This document shows, one piece after another, positions 16,233 through 24,898 of a stretch of DNA of 35,415 nt. Every line of letters starts with the position of its first letter. Within the stretch, counting starts at the first letter, position 1. The DNA lies in the NCBI RefSeq assembly GCF_003206645.1, contig NZ_PZJP01000003.1, positions 208,479 to 243,893 on the forward strand, read 5' to 3'. A program made the position numbers and the translations under genes. Source of the DNA: Salinicola aestuarinus (GTDB lineage Bacteria; Pseudomonadota; Gammaproteobacteria; Pseudomonadales; Halomonadaceae). The notes below the pieces were generated by a model that was given only the letters and a program-made list of their open reading frames with translations, did no database searches and was not told the origin of the DNA.

Positions 16233-17711
16233 TCAATAGGCGTCGAAGGCCTGTTCGGGCATGATCGACTCGACGTACATCACCAGCTCCTCGAGCACTT
16301 GGCGATCGCGATCGGCCAGCGCCGACTGATTGAGCCGCTCGATCTCGCGGGCAAACTCCTTGAGCGTCAGCCCGCCGCTCTGCGGGTCGTTGAGACGCGC
16401 CCAGCGGTACGCTTCCCATTGCGACTTCTCTTCCGTCGACAGGGTCTCGGGGTAGCTCCGGGCACGAAGCCGGAAGAGCATCTCCTCCAGACGCGGATCC
16501 TGAAAGGCAAAACCGGTCTCGGCCAGATCACTCGGTGGGGTGGCATGGACGCGCGCCATCGCCTTGCGATCGTGTGGCGAGAAGAAACCGCCGGAATAGA
16601 GCATGAGGTCGGGATCACGCGGCGGCTCCGGCGGCGCCTCGGCAAAGGCGCCGGCCGCCTTGCTGGCGGAGTCCGGATTCTGCACCAGCGCTTGCCAGTG
16701 CTGCTCGCAGCGCGCGCGATCGAGCCCCAGACGCGCGGCCACGCTCTCGTCGGCGGCGGCAATCGGCAACAGCACCGGGCTGCGGTTGAGATGCACCACC
16801 TTGAGCGGAATGCGTGTCTCCCCTTCCGAGAGTTCGCTGTCGGAGGCGAACACCCGCGCGCGAATCTCCTCCGCGGAGAGCGAGAACAGCGGCGCCGGGT
16901 CCACTGCCAGATCGTAGACGATCACCCCGTTGGGATTGGACGGGTGCATCGCCAGCGGCACGATGAGCGCGCTGCAGCCACGGCTTGCCGGGTAGCGACG
17001 CGACACATGCAGCATCGGCTTGCGCGCAGTGACGTCGAGCAACCCTGCCACGCGCTTCTTGTCGCGAAGCGTCAGCAGATAGTCGAAGAACTTCGGGTTG
17101 CGTGCTCGCAGCAGCTGGGCCATGCCGATGGTCGCTCGCACGTCGGCGAGCGCATCGTGGGCCCCTTCGTGGGCGATACCGTTGGCGGCAGTGAGATGCT
17201 CCAGCTTGAAACTGGGAGCACCGTCGTCTCTGGCAGGCCACTCAATACCGTCCGGGCGCAGCGCATAGAACGCCCGCACCGCATCGATAAGATCCCAGCG
17301 GGAGTTTCCGTTCTGCCATTCGCGAGCATAGGGATCGAGCAGATTGCGGTAGAACAGGTGGCGGCTGACTTCATCATCGAAGCGCAGACTGTTGTAACCC
17401 AGCGAGCAGGTCCCGGGGACGCTCATTTCAGCCTGGATGCGTGCCGCGAACTCGCTTTCCGGCACGCCGCGACGGAGCGCGGTCTGGGGGGCTATGCCGG
17501 TAATCAGGCACGCTTGCGGATGGGGCAGATCGTCGTCTGCGGGCCGCGCGTAGAGAGTGAGCGGCTCACCGATCTCGTTGAAGTCGCGATCGGTACGAAT
17601 GGCCGCGAATTGCGACGGGCGGTGACGCCGCGGGTCGGCGCCAAAGGTCTCGTAGTCGTGCCACAGAAACGTGGGCTCTGTGTCGGCCGGGGCCGCTTTG
17701 CTCGGGGCCAT
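16233..17711 (-). CDS. sbcB: Exodeoxyribonuclease I
   Basis: A 492-residue 3'-5' single-strand DNA exonuclease used in recombination and mismatch repair. All DEDDh metal ligands are present: Asp19 and Glu21 in FLWHDYETFG, an Asp in SLRFDDEVSR (about 112), and His185/Asp190 in AHDALADV, each shifted by about four from the E. coli numbering. The C-terminal SH3-like and helical parts follow, including RLRARSYPETLS and WEAYRWARLND. I start at ATG 17711, where GGCGGAGAG lies just upstream; the open frame continues 14 codons further to a TTG without support. It is followed by the hydrolase gene and preceded by minE 100 bp upstream. Confidence 0.95.
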   Translation of the reverse strand: MAPSKAAPADTEPTFLWHDYETFGADPRRHRPSQFAAIRTDRDFNEIGEPLTLYARPADDDLPHPQACLITGIAPQTALRRGVPESEFAARIQAEMSVPGTCSLGYNSLRFDDEVSRHLFYRNLLDPYAREWQNGNSRWDLIDAVRAFYALRPDGIEWPARDDGAPSFKLEHLTAANGIAHEGAHDALADVRATIGMAQLLRARNPKFFDYLLTLRDKKRVAGLLDVTARKPMLHVSRRYPASRGCSALIVPLAMHPSNPNGVIVYDLAVDPAPLFSLSAEEIRARVFASDSELSEGETRIPLKVVHLNRSPVLLPIAAADESVAARLGLDRARCEQHWQALVQNPDSASKAAGAFAEAPPEPPRDPDLMLYSGGFFSPHDRKAMARVHATPPSDLAETGFAFQDPRLEEMLFRLRARSYPETLSTEEKSQWEAYRWARLNDPQSGGLTLKEFAREIERLNQSALADRDRQVLEELVMYVESIMPEQAFDAY

Positions 17712-17811
17712 TGCGCTCTCCGCCTGACAAAACGGCAAGCCTAGCACAGCCAATCGGGCGACTCATGCGCCGCCGGCGCCAGGCCAGGCACCAGCGGCGC
17801 GCCCCTGCGAA

Positions 17812-18066
17812 TCAGTCGCGGTTGGGAAGGGTCACGTTGAGCTCGAGCACGGAGCAGTCGTCTTCGCTGTCCAGGCTGATGTTGATCGCGTCCTGGTCGA
17901 CCTTGACGTAGCGACGGATCACCTCGAGCAGCTCTTGTTCAAGCATCGGCATGTAGTCCGGCTGACCACGGTGGCCGCGCTGATGAGCAACGATAATCTG
18001 CAGCCGTTCCTTGGCTACCGAGGCGGACTTCTTTCGCTCGCCCTTGAGAAATTCGAGTAGTTTCAC
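17812..18066 (-). CDS. minE: Cell division topological specificity factor MinE
   Basis: An 84-residue MinE. It activates the MinD ATPase and drives the pole-to-pole oscillation that keeps FtsZ at midcell. The N-terminal membrane and MinD-contact part is [30 protein letters not shown]. The dimeric topological domain follows ([19 protein letters not shown], then alternating strand residues to the end). The start is GTG and overlaps the minD stop as GTGA, so the two are translationally coupled. Last gene of minCDE. Confidence 0.97.
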   Translation of the reverse strand: MKLLEFLKGERKKSASVAKERLQIIVAHQRGHRGQPDYMPMLEQELLEVIRRYVKVDQDAINISLDSEDDCSVLELNVTLPNRD

Positions 18067-18884
18067 CGGCGACCTCCTCCTCCGAACATTCGGGAGATCA
18101 GCCCGCGCTTGGGCACGTGCTGAAAACGAAGTGGCACGTCCTCGCCCATCAAGCGGGAGACCGTGTCGGCATAGGCCTGACCGGCATCGCTCTTGTCGTC
18201 GTGAATGACCGGCACGCCCTGGTTCGAGGAACGTAGTACCGCCTCGGACTCGGGAATCAGCCCGATCAGGTTGATGGCCAGGATCTCGCAGATGTCATCG
18301 AGATTGAGCATGTCGCCATCGTCGACCCGGTTGGGGTTGTAACGCGTGACGAGCAGATGCTCCTTGATCGGCTCGCGGTTCTGCTCGGCGCGCCGGGATT
18401 TCGACGACAGCAGGCCGAGGATCCGGTCGGAGTCCCGCACCGAGGAAACCTCGGGATTGGTCACCACGATCGCCTCGTCGGCGAAGTAGAGTGCGAGCTG
18501 GGCGCCGCGCTCGATGCCCGCCGGTGAGTCGCAGATGATGTAGTCGAACTCTTCGCTGAGCGAGCCGAGGATTGTCTCCACGCCCTCGAGCGTCAGGGCG
18601 TCCTTGTCGCGTGTCTGCGAGGCCGGAAGAATGTGCAGATTCTCCGAGCGCTTGTCCCGGATGAGCGCCTGATTCAACCCGGCCTCGCCCTGAATGACGT
18701 TGACGAGGTCGTAGACCACACGGCGCTCGCACCCCATGATCAGATCCAGGTTGCGCAGGCCCACGTCGAAATCGATGACGACGGTCTTGTTGCCGCGCAG
18801 CGCGAGCCCGGTAGCAATGGCCGCCGCACTGGTGGTTTTGCCGACACCACCTTTACCGGAGGTTACAACGATGATCTTGGCCAA
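18063..18884 (-). CDS. minD: Septum site-determining ATPase MinD
   Basis: A 273-residue ParA/MinD ATPase. The deviant Walker [11 protein letters not shown] lies at 9-18 with the signature Lys11. It is followed by [16 protein letters not shown] and [14 protein letters not shown]. The C-terminal membrane helix is [16 protein letters not shown]. MinD binds membrane with ATP and recruits MinC or MinE. The start is TTG 18884, giving M-A-K-I-I-V-V, with AGGAAG seven bases upstream. The upstream in-frame extension of 27 codons has no family similarity. A 107-bp gap separates it from minC. Confidence 0.97.
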   Translation of the reverse strand: MAKIIVVTSGKGGVGKTTSAAAIATGLALRGNKTVVIDFDVGLRNLDLIMGCERRVVYDLVNVIQGEAGLNQALIRDKRSENLHILPASQTRDKDALTLEGVETILGSLSEEFDYIICDSPAGIERGAQLALYFADEAIVVTNPEVSSVRDSDRILGLLSSKSRRAEQNREPIKEHLLVTRYNPNRVDDGDMLNLDDICEILAINLIGLIPESEAVLRSSNQGVPVIHDDKSDAGQAYADTVSRLMGEDVPLRFQHVPKRGLISRMFGGGGRR

Positions 18885-18991
18885 GATGAACTTCCTGTTA
18901 CCCGATAGATTGTTAATCGCTCTCACCGCTTCGAAGACCGTTCTTGTTACGCGGCCCTGCGGCATCGGCGTCGACGATTATGCCGACGTGA

Positions 18992-19738
18992 TCAGGTGAG
19001 CGCCGATATCTTGAGCTGATCTTCCATGAGCTGAACCTGGACTGCACTTCCCATCATCCGCGGATCGATATCCTCCATCCGCTTGTACGTCCCCGCGACC
19101 GACAGCAGCTCGGCGTGGAGATCATGACAGAAGATGCCGGCATCGCGGTCGCCGTGGATACCGGCCAGCGCCCGCCCACGCAGCGGGCCGTACACGTGAA
19201 TGCTACCCCCCGCCAGCATCTCGGCGCCGGGGTTGACCGCGCCGATGACGATAAGATCGCCGTCGGGTGCCGAAATCTGCTGACCGGAACGCACGGTACC
19301 GCGGTAGATGCGCCCGCCGATCGGCGCAGACGACGCGGCCATTGCCGGCTCGGCATCGGCAGACGCCTCGGCCGGTTTCTCCACCGGATTCGTTTCGACA
19401 CTGCGCGGCCGCAACTCCTGCGGCGGGAACCAGCCCAGGCCGAGCGCCCATGCGGACTGCTTGACCGGGTCGGGGCCGCCGCGAACCGCCACCGGCAGCA
19501 GTTTGTGGCTGCGACACACCGCACAGATCCGCTCCAGCGCCAGATGCGGCTCGTCGATATGCTCGACGCTCAACACGACCGGGGTGTGCTGGAAGAAAGC
19601 GGGTGCCTGACTCACCTTGCCCGCGAGCTGAGCGCGGATACGCTCCGGATCGCCACTGGTCAGTTCCATGACCGTCATGGGCAGCATGCCACCTTTGAAG
19701 GTGAAGGCGCTCTCTGCCGGATCTCTTTTGAGACTCAT
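18992..19738 (-). CDS. minC: Septum site-determining protein MinC
   Basis: A 248-residue FtsZ assembly inhibitor. The N-terminal FtsZ-binding domain (about 1-110) contains FTFKGGMLPMTVMEL and VVLSVEHIDE. A Pro/Ala/Glu-rich linker (about 120-150) leads to the beta-helical C-terminal domain that binds MinD: GTVRSGQQISAPDGDLIVIG, NPGAEMLAGGSIHVYGPLRGRALAG and ARIFC-like AGIFCHDLHAELLSVAG. ATG 19738 has GGAG eight bases upstream; the frame is open for 49 further codons upstream without similarity. It is the first gene of minC-minD-minE. Confidence 0.96.
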   Translation of the reverse strand: MSLKRDPAESAFTFKGGMLPMTVMELTSGDPERIRAQLAGKVSQAPAFFQHTPVVLSVEHIDEPHLALERICAVCRSHKLLPVAVRGGPDPVKQSAWALGLGWFPPQELRPRSVETNPVEKPAEASADAEPAMAASSAPIGGRIYRGTVRSGQQISAPDGDLIVIGAVNPGAEMLAGGSIHVYGPLRGRALAGIHGDRDAGIFCHDLHAELLSVAGTYKRMEDIDPRMMGSAVQVQLMEDQLKISALT

Positions 19739-19801
19739 GACCGAACTCCGAAGCCTGGGATTGGGGGTTACGCTAAGCGAGGGCGAACGCCGCTGCAACC
19801 G

Positions 19802-19830
19802 ATCATACGGCCACCTCAGACGTTTGTCAG
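19802..19830 (-). promoter_or_regulatory. Promoter of minCDE
   Basis: On the minus strand CTGACA (19830-19825) and TATGAT (19807-19802) are 17 bp apart, each 5 of 6 to consensus. The predicted transcript starts about 55 bp before the minC ATG. Confidence 0.75.
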
Positions 19831-19973
19831 GTGTCGCTACAGACCGACGCGACCGCCCTCGTGCCCTTTTACCGTCGCCGTTCAAATGGTTAGATAGTCG
19901 GCTGCCGCTGGCGCCACTTTGACCTCGCGCCGGCCATTGCCAGCCCGTCGTTTTTCAGGATGCCACACCGGCC

Positions 19974-22730
19974 ATGCCAGGACTCTTTCAGCGTCTTTTC
20001 TCCCCCCGTTGGCGGCATAAGGATCCTGCCGTCCGCCTACGCGCCGTCGATCAGCTCGGCGCCAAAGACACGCAGGCGTTCGAAGCGCTCGCCCATGACG
20101 ACGACCCGAGCGTCCGTCGCGCCGCGCTCGCCCGTATCGAGACGCCCGAGCGCCTCATCGCCTGGCACTCGACGGTGCCGAACGATGATCTCTTCGCGCG
20201 CCTCGTCGAGCTGTTGGGTGGCGCCACCACGCCGGCGCTCGATCTCGAGACACGTCTCGAATGGGTCGCCAGACTCGACGACCCTGCCCTGATCGATGCC
20301 CTGATTCGTCATGGCGACAACCAGACGCTGCGCTTGACGGCGCTCGCCCGGGTCGACGACGAGGCGCGTCTGATCGATCACGCCAGCGACAACCGCATTA
20401 CGGCGGTGCGCCACGCCGCCGCCGAACGCGTGAAGAGCGATGACGGGCTTGCCCGACTGGCGCGTCAGGCGCGACGCGACAAGCAGGTCGCCCGCCTGGC
20501 ACGCGAGCGTCTCGCCGCCCGCCGCGCCAACGCCGAACAGCAGGCCGCAGCCGACGCCGAGCGGGAGCGCATCCTGCAAGCCCTCGAGCATCAATCCCAC
20601 CGCCCCTGGGAGCCGCAGTTCGAAGCGCGCCTGAAGCACTGGCTGGGGCTATGGGAGCGCCAGGAGAGCAGCCCTAGCGACGTCCAGCGCGGACGTTTCG
20701 ACGCCGCCGTCAATCGCTGTCGTCAACGAATTGCCGACCACGAACGCGAGCGCCAGGAGAGCGAGCGCCAGCAGCGCGAAAAGCAGCAGGCGCAACAGAC
20801 CCGGGAAGGCATCCTCGAGACGCTCGACCAGGCCCTCAGCGTGGTGCGCGAGCAGGGGACGCTCACCGTCGAAGCGATGCAGGAGCTGCACGCCAAATGG
20901 CAGCTTCAGAGCGAGCGCTGGCGCGAGATTTCCGACCGCCAGGGCACCTCTCCGGCGTTTCAGCAGCGGTTCGAAACGCGCATCGCCATCGCCCATACCT
21001 TCTGGCAGGCCTGGGAGCGTCTTCTCGAGCAGGCCCCCGCGCTGACCGACACGCTCGAGCGCGACGAGGATCCCCGTGCCCTGCTCGACGCCATCGCCTG
21101 GCCCGAGGATCTGCCCGCGACAGAGCTACTGGCCGCCGCCCGTCGTCAGCAGGCCGCGAAGACCCAGCGTGCTGCGACCCCCAGGCAGGCCGACGAGCCC
21201 GAGAACGCCTGGCCCCTCGAAGAGATCGAGGCGCTGCTCACACAGCTCGACACCGACCTCGAGGCCGGGCGTTATCGTCCCGCTTCGCAGGCGCACCGGC
21301 GCCTGCGCCAGCACCTGGAACGCAGCGGTCAGACGCTCTCCGGCGAGCTCGATCAGCGCTACCGCCAGTTGACCGCCCGGCTCGCTGAGCTGCGCGACTG
21401 GCGCGGTTTCGCCGCCGCCCCCAAGCGCGAGCATCTGCTGCAGTCGATCGAGGCACTGGTCGACGCAACGGAGCGCCGCGACAGCGAACGACATCGTGAA
21501 CATCAGCGCCTGATTCGTGAGTGGCGCCAGCTCGGCGACGCCGCCGCTACCCGCGAGTTCGCCCAGCGCTTTCGGACTGCCTCGGATGCGCTCCACGCTC
21601 AGCTCGCGGAGTGGGAATCGGAGCTGGAGAAGCGCCAGCAGCTCAACCTCGAGACCCGGGAAGCGCTCTGCCAGGAGCTGGAAACGCTGCTCGACCGCCC
21701 CGCTGCCGACGCCGATCCCGACGGACTCCGTCGAATTCGCGACGCCGCGCAGGAACAGTGGGATCGTCACTGGCCGGTGCCCAAGCGTCAAAACGCGGCA
21801 CTCGGACGTCGCTATGCCCGCCTGCGCCATCAGCTACAGTCGCTGATCGACGCCCGCGCCGGCGATGTCGCCAGTCACAAGCGTGAGCTGGTGGCCGAGG
21901 CCCGGCAGCTCGCCGACAGCGACGCCAGCGCCGCCCAGCGAGCCGACGCCGCCAAGGCGCTCCAGCAGCGCTGGCGAGCCCTGGGTCGCGCACCCAAGGG
22001 GGTCGAGCAGACGCTGTGGCGCGAGTTCCGGGGTCACTGCGACACCATTTTCGCCGCCCGCGATGCCAGCCGGGGCGAACAGCAGGCACGTCAACAGCAG
22101 CGCTTCGACGACATGCAGGCGCTCATCGACCGGCTCGATGCCTGGCAGCCCACGCGCGCCAGTGAGCGCGGCGTGCTCGAAGAGGCGCTGAACCAGGCCC
22201 AACGCCTGGGACCGCTCCCCCATAGCCGTCGCAGCGAGGGAATGGAGCGGCGCTGGCAGGGCATCGTGCATGCCCGCGAGGTCACGCTCGATCGTCTCGC
22301 GCTCGCCGAGCAGGCGCGCGAGTGGCCGACCTACCGTCAATGGTTCGAACGCGCCCTTGCCGGGGAGGCGGTCGACGACGCTCCCGAGGCCATCCGCCAG
22401 GCGCTGCAAGGCGGCGCGACCTCCACGATCCACGCGATGACAGAGGGGGAAGAGGCAGTGCAGCGCTGCCTGGTCCAGCTGCATCTGCTGGCCGACGAAC
22501 CGATTCCCGACACGCTGGAGCCGCTGCGTCTGGAAGTGCAGGTCGCCCGGCTGAACGACGGACTCGGGCGTCAGCCCACGCCGCCGGAGGAGCTGCGCGA
22601 GACGCTGATGGCGCTGCTGGCGAGCACCTCGATCACACCCGAGACCTGGGCGATCTATGCCAGCCGCTTCGATCACGTCCTTGGGCACATTGCTGAAGGG
22701 AATCGCGCCCACGCTGTTGACAGCGACTAA
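19974..22730 (+). CDS. Large DUF349 protein with N-terminal HEAT-like repeats and coiled coils
   Basis: A 918-residue, Arg/Glu/Gln-rich cytoplasmic protein. Residues about 15-190 hold short HEAT-like helical pairs (AVRLRAVDQLG, DPSVRRAALARIE, AVRHAAAERV). A long charged coiled coil follows (ADHERERQESERQQREKQQ and neighbours). Several DUF349 units, three-helix bundles with W-R/K cores, recur after it (LHAKWQLQSERWREISDRQGT, LIREWRQLGDA, LQQRWRALGRAPKGVEQTLWREFRGHCD). Function of the family is not established. It is divergent from minC with 235 bp between the starts, and the promoter of the initiator tRNA is embedded in its last codons. The Shine-Dalgarno is weak (AGGA 13 bases upstream). Confidence 0.9.
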   Translation: MPGLFQRLFSPRWRHKDPAVRLRAVDQLGAKDTQAFEALAHDDDPSVRRAALARIETPERLIAWHSTVPNDDLFARLVELLGGATTPALDLETRLEWVARLDDPALIDALIRHGDNQTLRLTALARVDDEARLIDHASDNRITAVRHAAAERVKSDDGLARLARQARRDKQVARLARERLAARRANAEQQAAADAERERILQALEHQSHRPWEPQFEARLKHWLGLWERQESSPSDVQRGRFDAAVNRCRQRIADHERERQESERQQREKQQAQQTREGILETLDQALSVVREQGTLTVEAMQELHAKWQLQSERWREISDRQGTSPAFQQRFETRIAIAHTFWQAWERLLEQAPALTDTLERDEDPRALLDAIAWPEDLPATELLAAARRQQAAKTQRAATPRQADEPENAWPLEEIEALLTQLDTDLEAGRYRPASQAHRRLRQHLERSGQTLSGELDQRYRQLTARLAELRDWRGFAAAPKREHLLQSIEALVDATERRDSERHREHQRLIREWRQLGDAAATREFAQRFRTASDALHAQLAEWESELEKRQQLNLETREALCQELETLLDRPAADADPDGLRRIRDAAQEQWDRHWPVPKRQNAALGRRYARLRHQLQSLIDARAGDVASHKRELVAEARQLADSDASAAQRADAAKALQQRWRALGRAPKGVEQTLWREFRGHCDTIFAARDASRGEQQARQQQRFDDMQALIDRLDAWQPTRASERGVLEEALNQAQRLGPLPHSRRSEGMERRWQGIVHAREVTLDRLALAEQAREWPTYRQWFERALAGEAVDDAPEAIRQALQGGATSTIHAMTEGEEAVQRCLVQLHLLADEPIPDTLEPLRLEVQVARLNDGLGRQPTPPEELRETLMALLASTSITPETWAIYASRFDHVLGHIAEGNRAHAVDSD

Positions 22731-22744
22731 TACATACGTATAAT
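22717..22744 (+). promoter_or_regulatory. Perfect-consensus sigma-70 promoter of the initiator tRNA
   Basis: TTGACA (22717-22722) and TATAAT (22739-22744) are both 6 of 6, spaced 16 bp. The -35 box lies inside the coding end of the DUF349 gene, whose TAA (22728-22730) falls in the spacer. Start expected near 22751, eight bases before the tRNA. Confidence 0.92.
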
Positions 22745-22758
22745 TCGCCCCACATTGA

Positions 22759-22835
<77 letters not shown>

Positions 22836-22843
22836 TCTCTTGA

Positions 22844-22876
22844 GACCGGCGCCTTTTTAAGGCGCCGGTCTTTTTT
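22844..22876 (+). terminator. Strong intrinsic terminator after tRNA-fMet
   Basis: A 12-bp perfect stem (GACCGGCGCCTT / AAGGCGCCGGTC) with loop TTT, followed by TTTTTT. Confidence 0.95.
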
Positions 22877-22983
22877 ATGCCCGTTTTTCGCGTTGCCGAA
22901 CGGGCAAGCGCGCTGCATCACGCCTTCCTGCCGCTAGCGTGAGTGACGGGTTTCTGCGCCACCCGCGTGACCGACGGGCCTTT

Positions 22984-23781
22984 CTAGCGTGCGCCGCTTG
23001 GCTGAGCCATGCCGATCCTCCCGAGGCCGGGCAGCTTGAGCGCCGGCGACTGCCAGTCGAGTCCGAACGTCAGTCCCAGCACGTTCCACTCGATGCCCTC
23101 GTCGGCCGCCACCATCACGCCCAGCAGTCCATACAGCGATAGCTGATAGCCAGTCCCGCTGGGTGCCGCGGACAGCCACCCCGAGAGCGCTTCGCCGTCC
23201 GTCTCGATCAGGTAATCCTTGCCGATGGCGGTAGGCGGAAAATCGACCGCCAGCGCCGGCACCGACCGCACCACCCAGGCGACGAAGGTATTGCTGTTGG
23301 GGCCGGGCCACACGCGATAGCGATCGGCGCGGGGGTAGTTCGCCACCGCCCTCTCGATACTCAGGATCGCTCGACTCGCGCGCTCGCCGCGCAGATCCGC
23401 CAGTAGGGTCGGCGAATTGCCGTACCAGCGGCGATCCGGCGCGTCGAAACCACTCACCACGACCGGCCGGCGCCAGCTCAGCACCTGATGGATTTGGAAG
23501 CGATCCGCCTCTTTCGCCTTGGTCGCGATCCAGGTGTGCACGCCGAACGCGCCGCGCCAGCCAAAGGCGCGTGCCGCATAGACCTGCACCACCGCCTCGG
23601 TGACCTCGGCGGGGTCGGGGGCCAGACCGCTCGCGCTGCGATCGGCAAGACGCCAGTCGGCGTCCATCGCCACCCGCTGCGAGGCCAGCATGTAGCCCGG
23701 GCCCAGCAGCAGCGCGGCGACCAGACCCGCTATTGCCAGTATCGAAAGGGCGAGGCGCCTGAGAACGCTCGGTAGTGTCAT
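22984..23781 (-). CDS. DUF3750 family membrane-anchored protein
   Basis: A 265-residue protein that I recognise as DUF3750 from VQVYAARAFGWRGAFGVHTWIATK (about 66-89) and YRVWPGPNSNTFVAWVVR (about 154-171). The N terminus has a hydrophobic segment (about 10-33) that looks like a signal anchor, placing the rest in the periplasm. The function of the family is unknown. The conserved WPGPNSNTF core and single His/Trp residues might form an active site, which is only a guess. It is divergent from cnoX with 102 bp between the starts and ends 107 bp after the tRNA-fMet terminator. Confidence 0.75.
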   Translation of the reverse strand: MTLPSVLRRLALSILAIAGLVAALLLGPGYMLASQRVAMDADWRLADRSASGLAPDPAEVTEAVVQVYAARAFGWRGAFGVHTWIATKAKEADRFQIHQVLSWRRPVVVSGFDAPDRRWYGNSPTLLADLRGERASRAILSIERAVANYPRADRYRVWPGPNSNTFVAWVVRSVPALAVDFPPTAIGKDYLIETDGEALSGWLSAAPSGTGYQLSLYGLLGVMVAADEGIEWNVLGLTFGLDWQSPALKLPGLGRIGMAQPSGAR

Positions 23782-23816
23782 ATCGGCGAGGACTCGGCAG
23801 AAATCCGCGTCAGGGG

Positions 23817-23845
23817 TTGAATCGCAGACGCGTGACCCGCATAAC
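23817..23845 (+). promoter_or_regulatory. Candidate promoter of cnoX/ybbN
   Basis: TTGAAT (23817-23822) and CATAAC (23840-23845) are 17 bp apart, 4 of 6 each, about 40 bp before the ATG. Confidence 0.4.
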
Positions 23846-23883
23846 AGTCGCCAATCACGAATCGAACATCAAGGGTTCTACTC

Positions 23884-24819
23884 ATGGCTTCAATCGTCGA
23901 TCCTCGCACCGGTCAGCCAATGGCCGGCTCGCAAGGCAGTGACACCGGCTCATCGGCCTCGGTCTCTCGCGACGACGTGATCGTCGACGTTACGCTGGAA
24001 AACTTCCAGCAGGTGGTACTCGAAGGCTCGATGCAGCATCCGGTCCTGTTGCAGAGCTGGGCGGACTCGAGCGAGGCCTGCAAGAATCTGAAGCCGATCC
24101 TCGAAAAGCTCGCCACCGAATACGCAGGCGCGTTCGTGCTGGCGCGACTCGATATCGACGCCTTCCCGCAGATCGCCTCGCAGCTCGGCGTGACGTCGGT
24201 ACCCGACGTTAAGCTGATCGCCCAAGGCCAGCTCTACGATCAGTTCCAGGGCGGGCTACCGGAAAAGCAGGTTCGCGAGTGGCTGGCGAAGTACATCGAG
24301 GCGCCGGACACCGCTTCGCAGAGCCCCGAAGAGATGGCCGAGGCGGCGCTCGCCAATGGCGACACCGCCACTGCCCAGGCGATCTTCAACGAGCTGATCC
24401 AGCAGTATCCCGAACATTACGACTATCAGATCGGCCTCGCCGGGGTCTATGTGGCTGCCGGCCACAGCGACACCGCCCGCCAGCTACTCGACAACCTGCC
24501 GCCGGAGTACCGCGACGGCGCCAAGGCCCGAGGCGTGCGCGCCCGCATCGAATTTGGCGAAAGGGCACTGAGCCACGCCGAGATCGAAGCCCTGGGCGAG
24601 CGTGACGACAGCGAGGCCCAGTATGCTCGTGCCCTGCGCCAGATCGCCGATGGCGACTACGAAGCGGGACTCGAAGCGATGCTGGCACTGATGAAGGCCG
24701 ATCGAAGCTATGGAGACGATGCGGCCCGCAAGACGCTGCTGAATGTCTTCGATGCACTCGGGGCGGATCATCCGCTGACGGTGACCTACCGTCGACGCCT
24801 GTTCGCCATGCTCTACTGA
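23884..24819 (+). CDS. cnoX: Thioredoxin-fold co-chaperone CnoX (YbbN)
   Basis: A 311-residue protein with a disordered start (1-30), a thioredoxin fold (about 33-140) and a TPR domain (about 145-311). The thioredoxin WCGPC is replaced by DSSEAC. Its S63-E-A-C66 fits the SXXC motif of E. coli CnoX, so no thiol-disulfide exchange by a CxxC pair is expected; C66 is free for mixed disulfides. The cis-proline is P107 in TSVPDVK. CnoX holds unfolding proteins under hypochlorite stress and hands them to GroEL. AAGGG lies about nine bases before the ATG. Closed by a strong terminator. Confidence 0.93.
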   Translation: MASIVDPRTGQPMAGSQGSDTGSSASVSRDDVIVDVTLENFQQVVLEGSMQHPVLLQSWADSSEACKNLKPILEKLATEYAGAFVLARLDIDAFPQIASQLGVTSVPDVKLIAQGQLYDQFQGGLPEKQVREWLAKYIEAPDTASQSPEEMAEAALANGDTATAQAIFNELIQQYPEHYDYQIGLAGVYVAAGHSDTARQLLDNLPPEYRDGAKARGVRARIEFGERALSHAEIEALGERDDSEAQYARALRQIADGDYEAGLEAMLALMKADRSYGDDAARKTLLNVFDALGADHPLTVTYRRRLFAMLY

Positions 24820-24850
24820 GGCGACCCGAGCGCGCGCCTCATTCGATCGG

Positions 24851-24878
24851 AAAAACCCGGCCGCCTGGCCGGGTTTTT
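24851..24878. terminator. Bidirectional terminator between cnoX and the C-S lyase gene
   Basis: AAAAACCCGGCC / GGCCGGGTTTTT with loop GCCT, a 12-bp stem with A- and T-runs on the two sides, between convergent genes. It serves both strands. Confidence 0.95.
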
Positions 24879-24898
24879 CTTGCCCGGGTGATCAGGGT

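Noticed and set aside
16107..17744. A 545-codon plus-strand frame
   Set aside because: Antisense to exonuclease I, whose DEDDh residues are all present.
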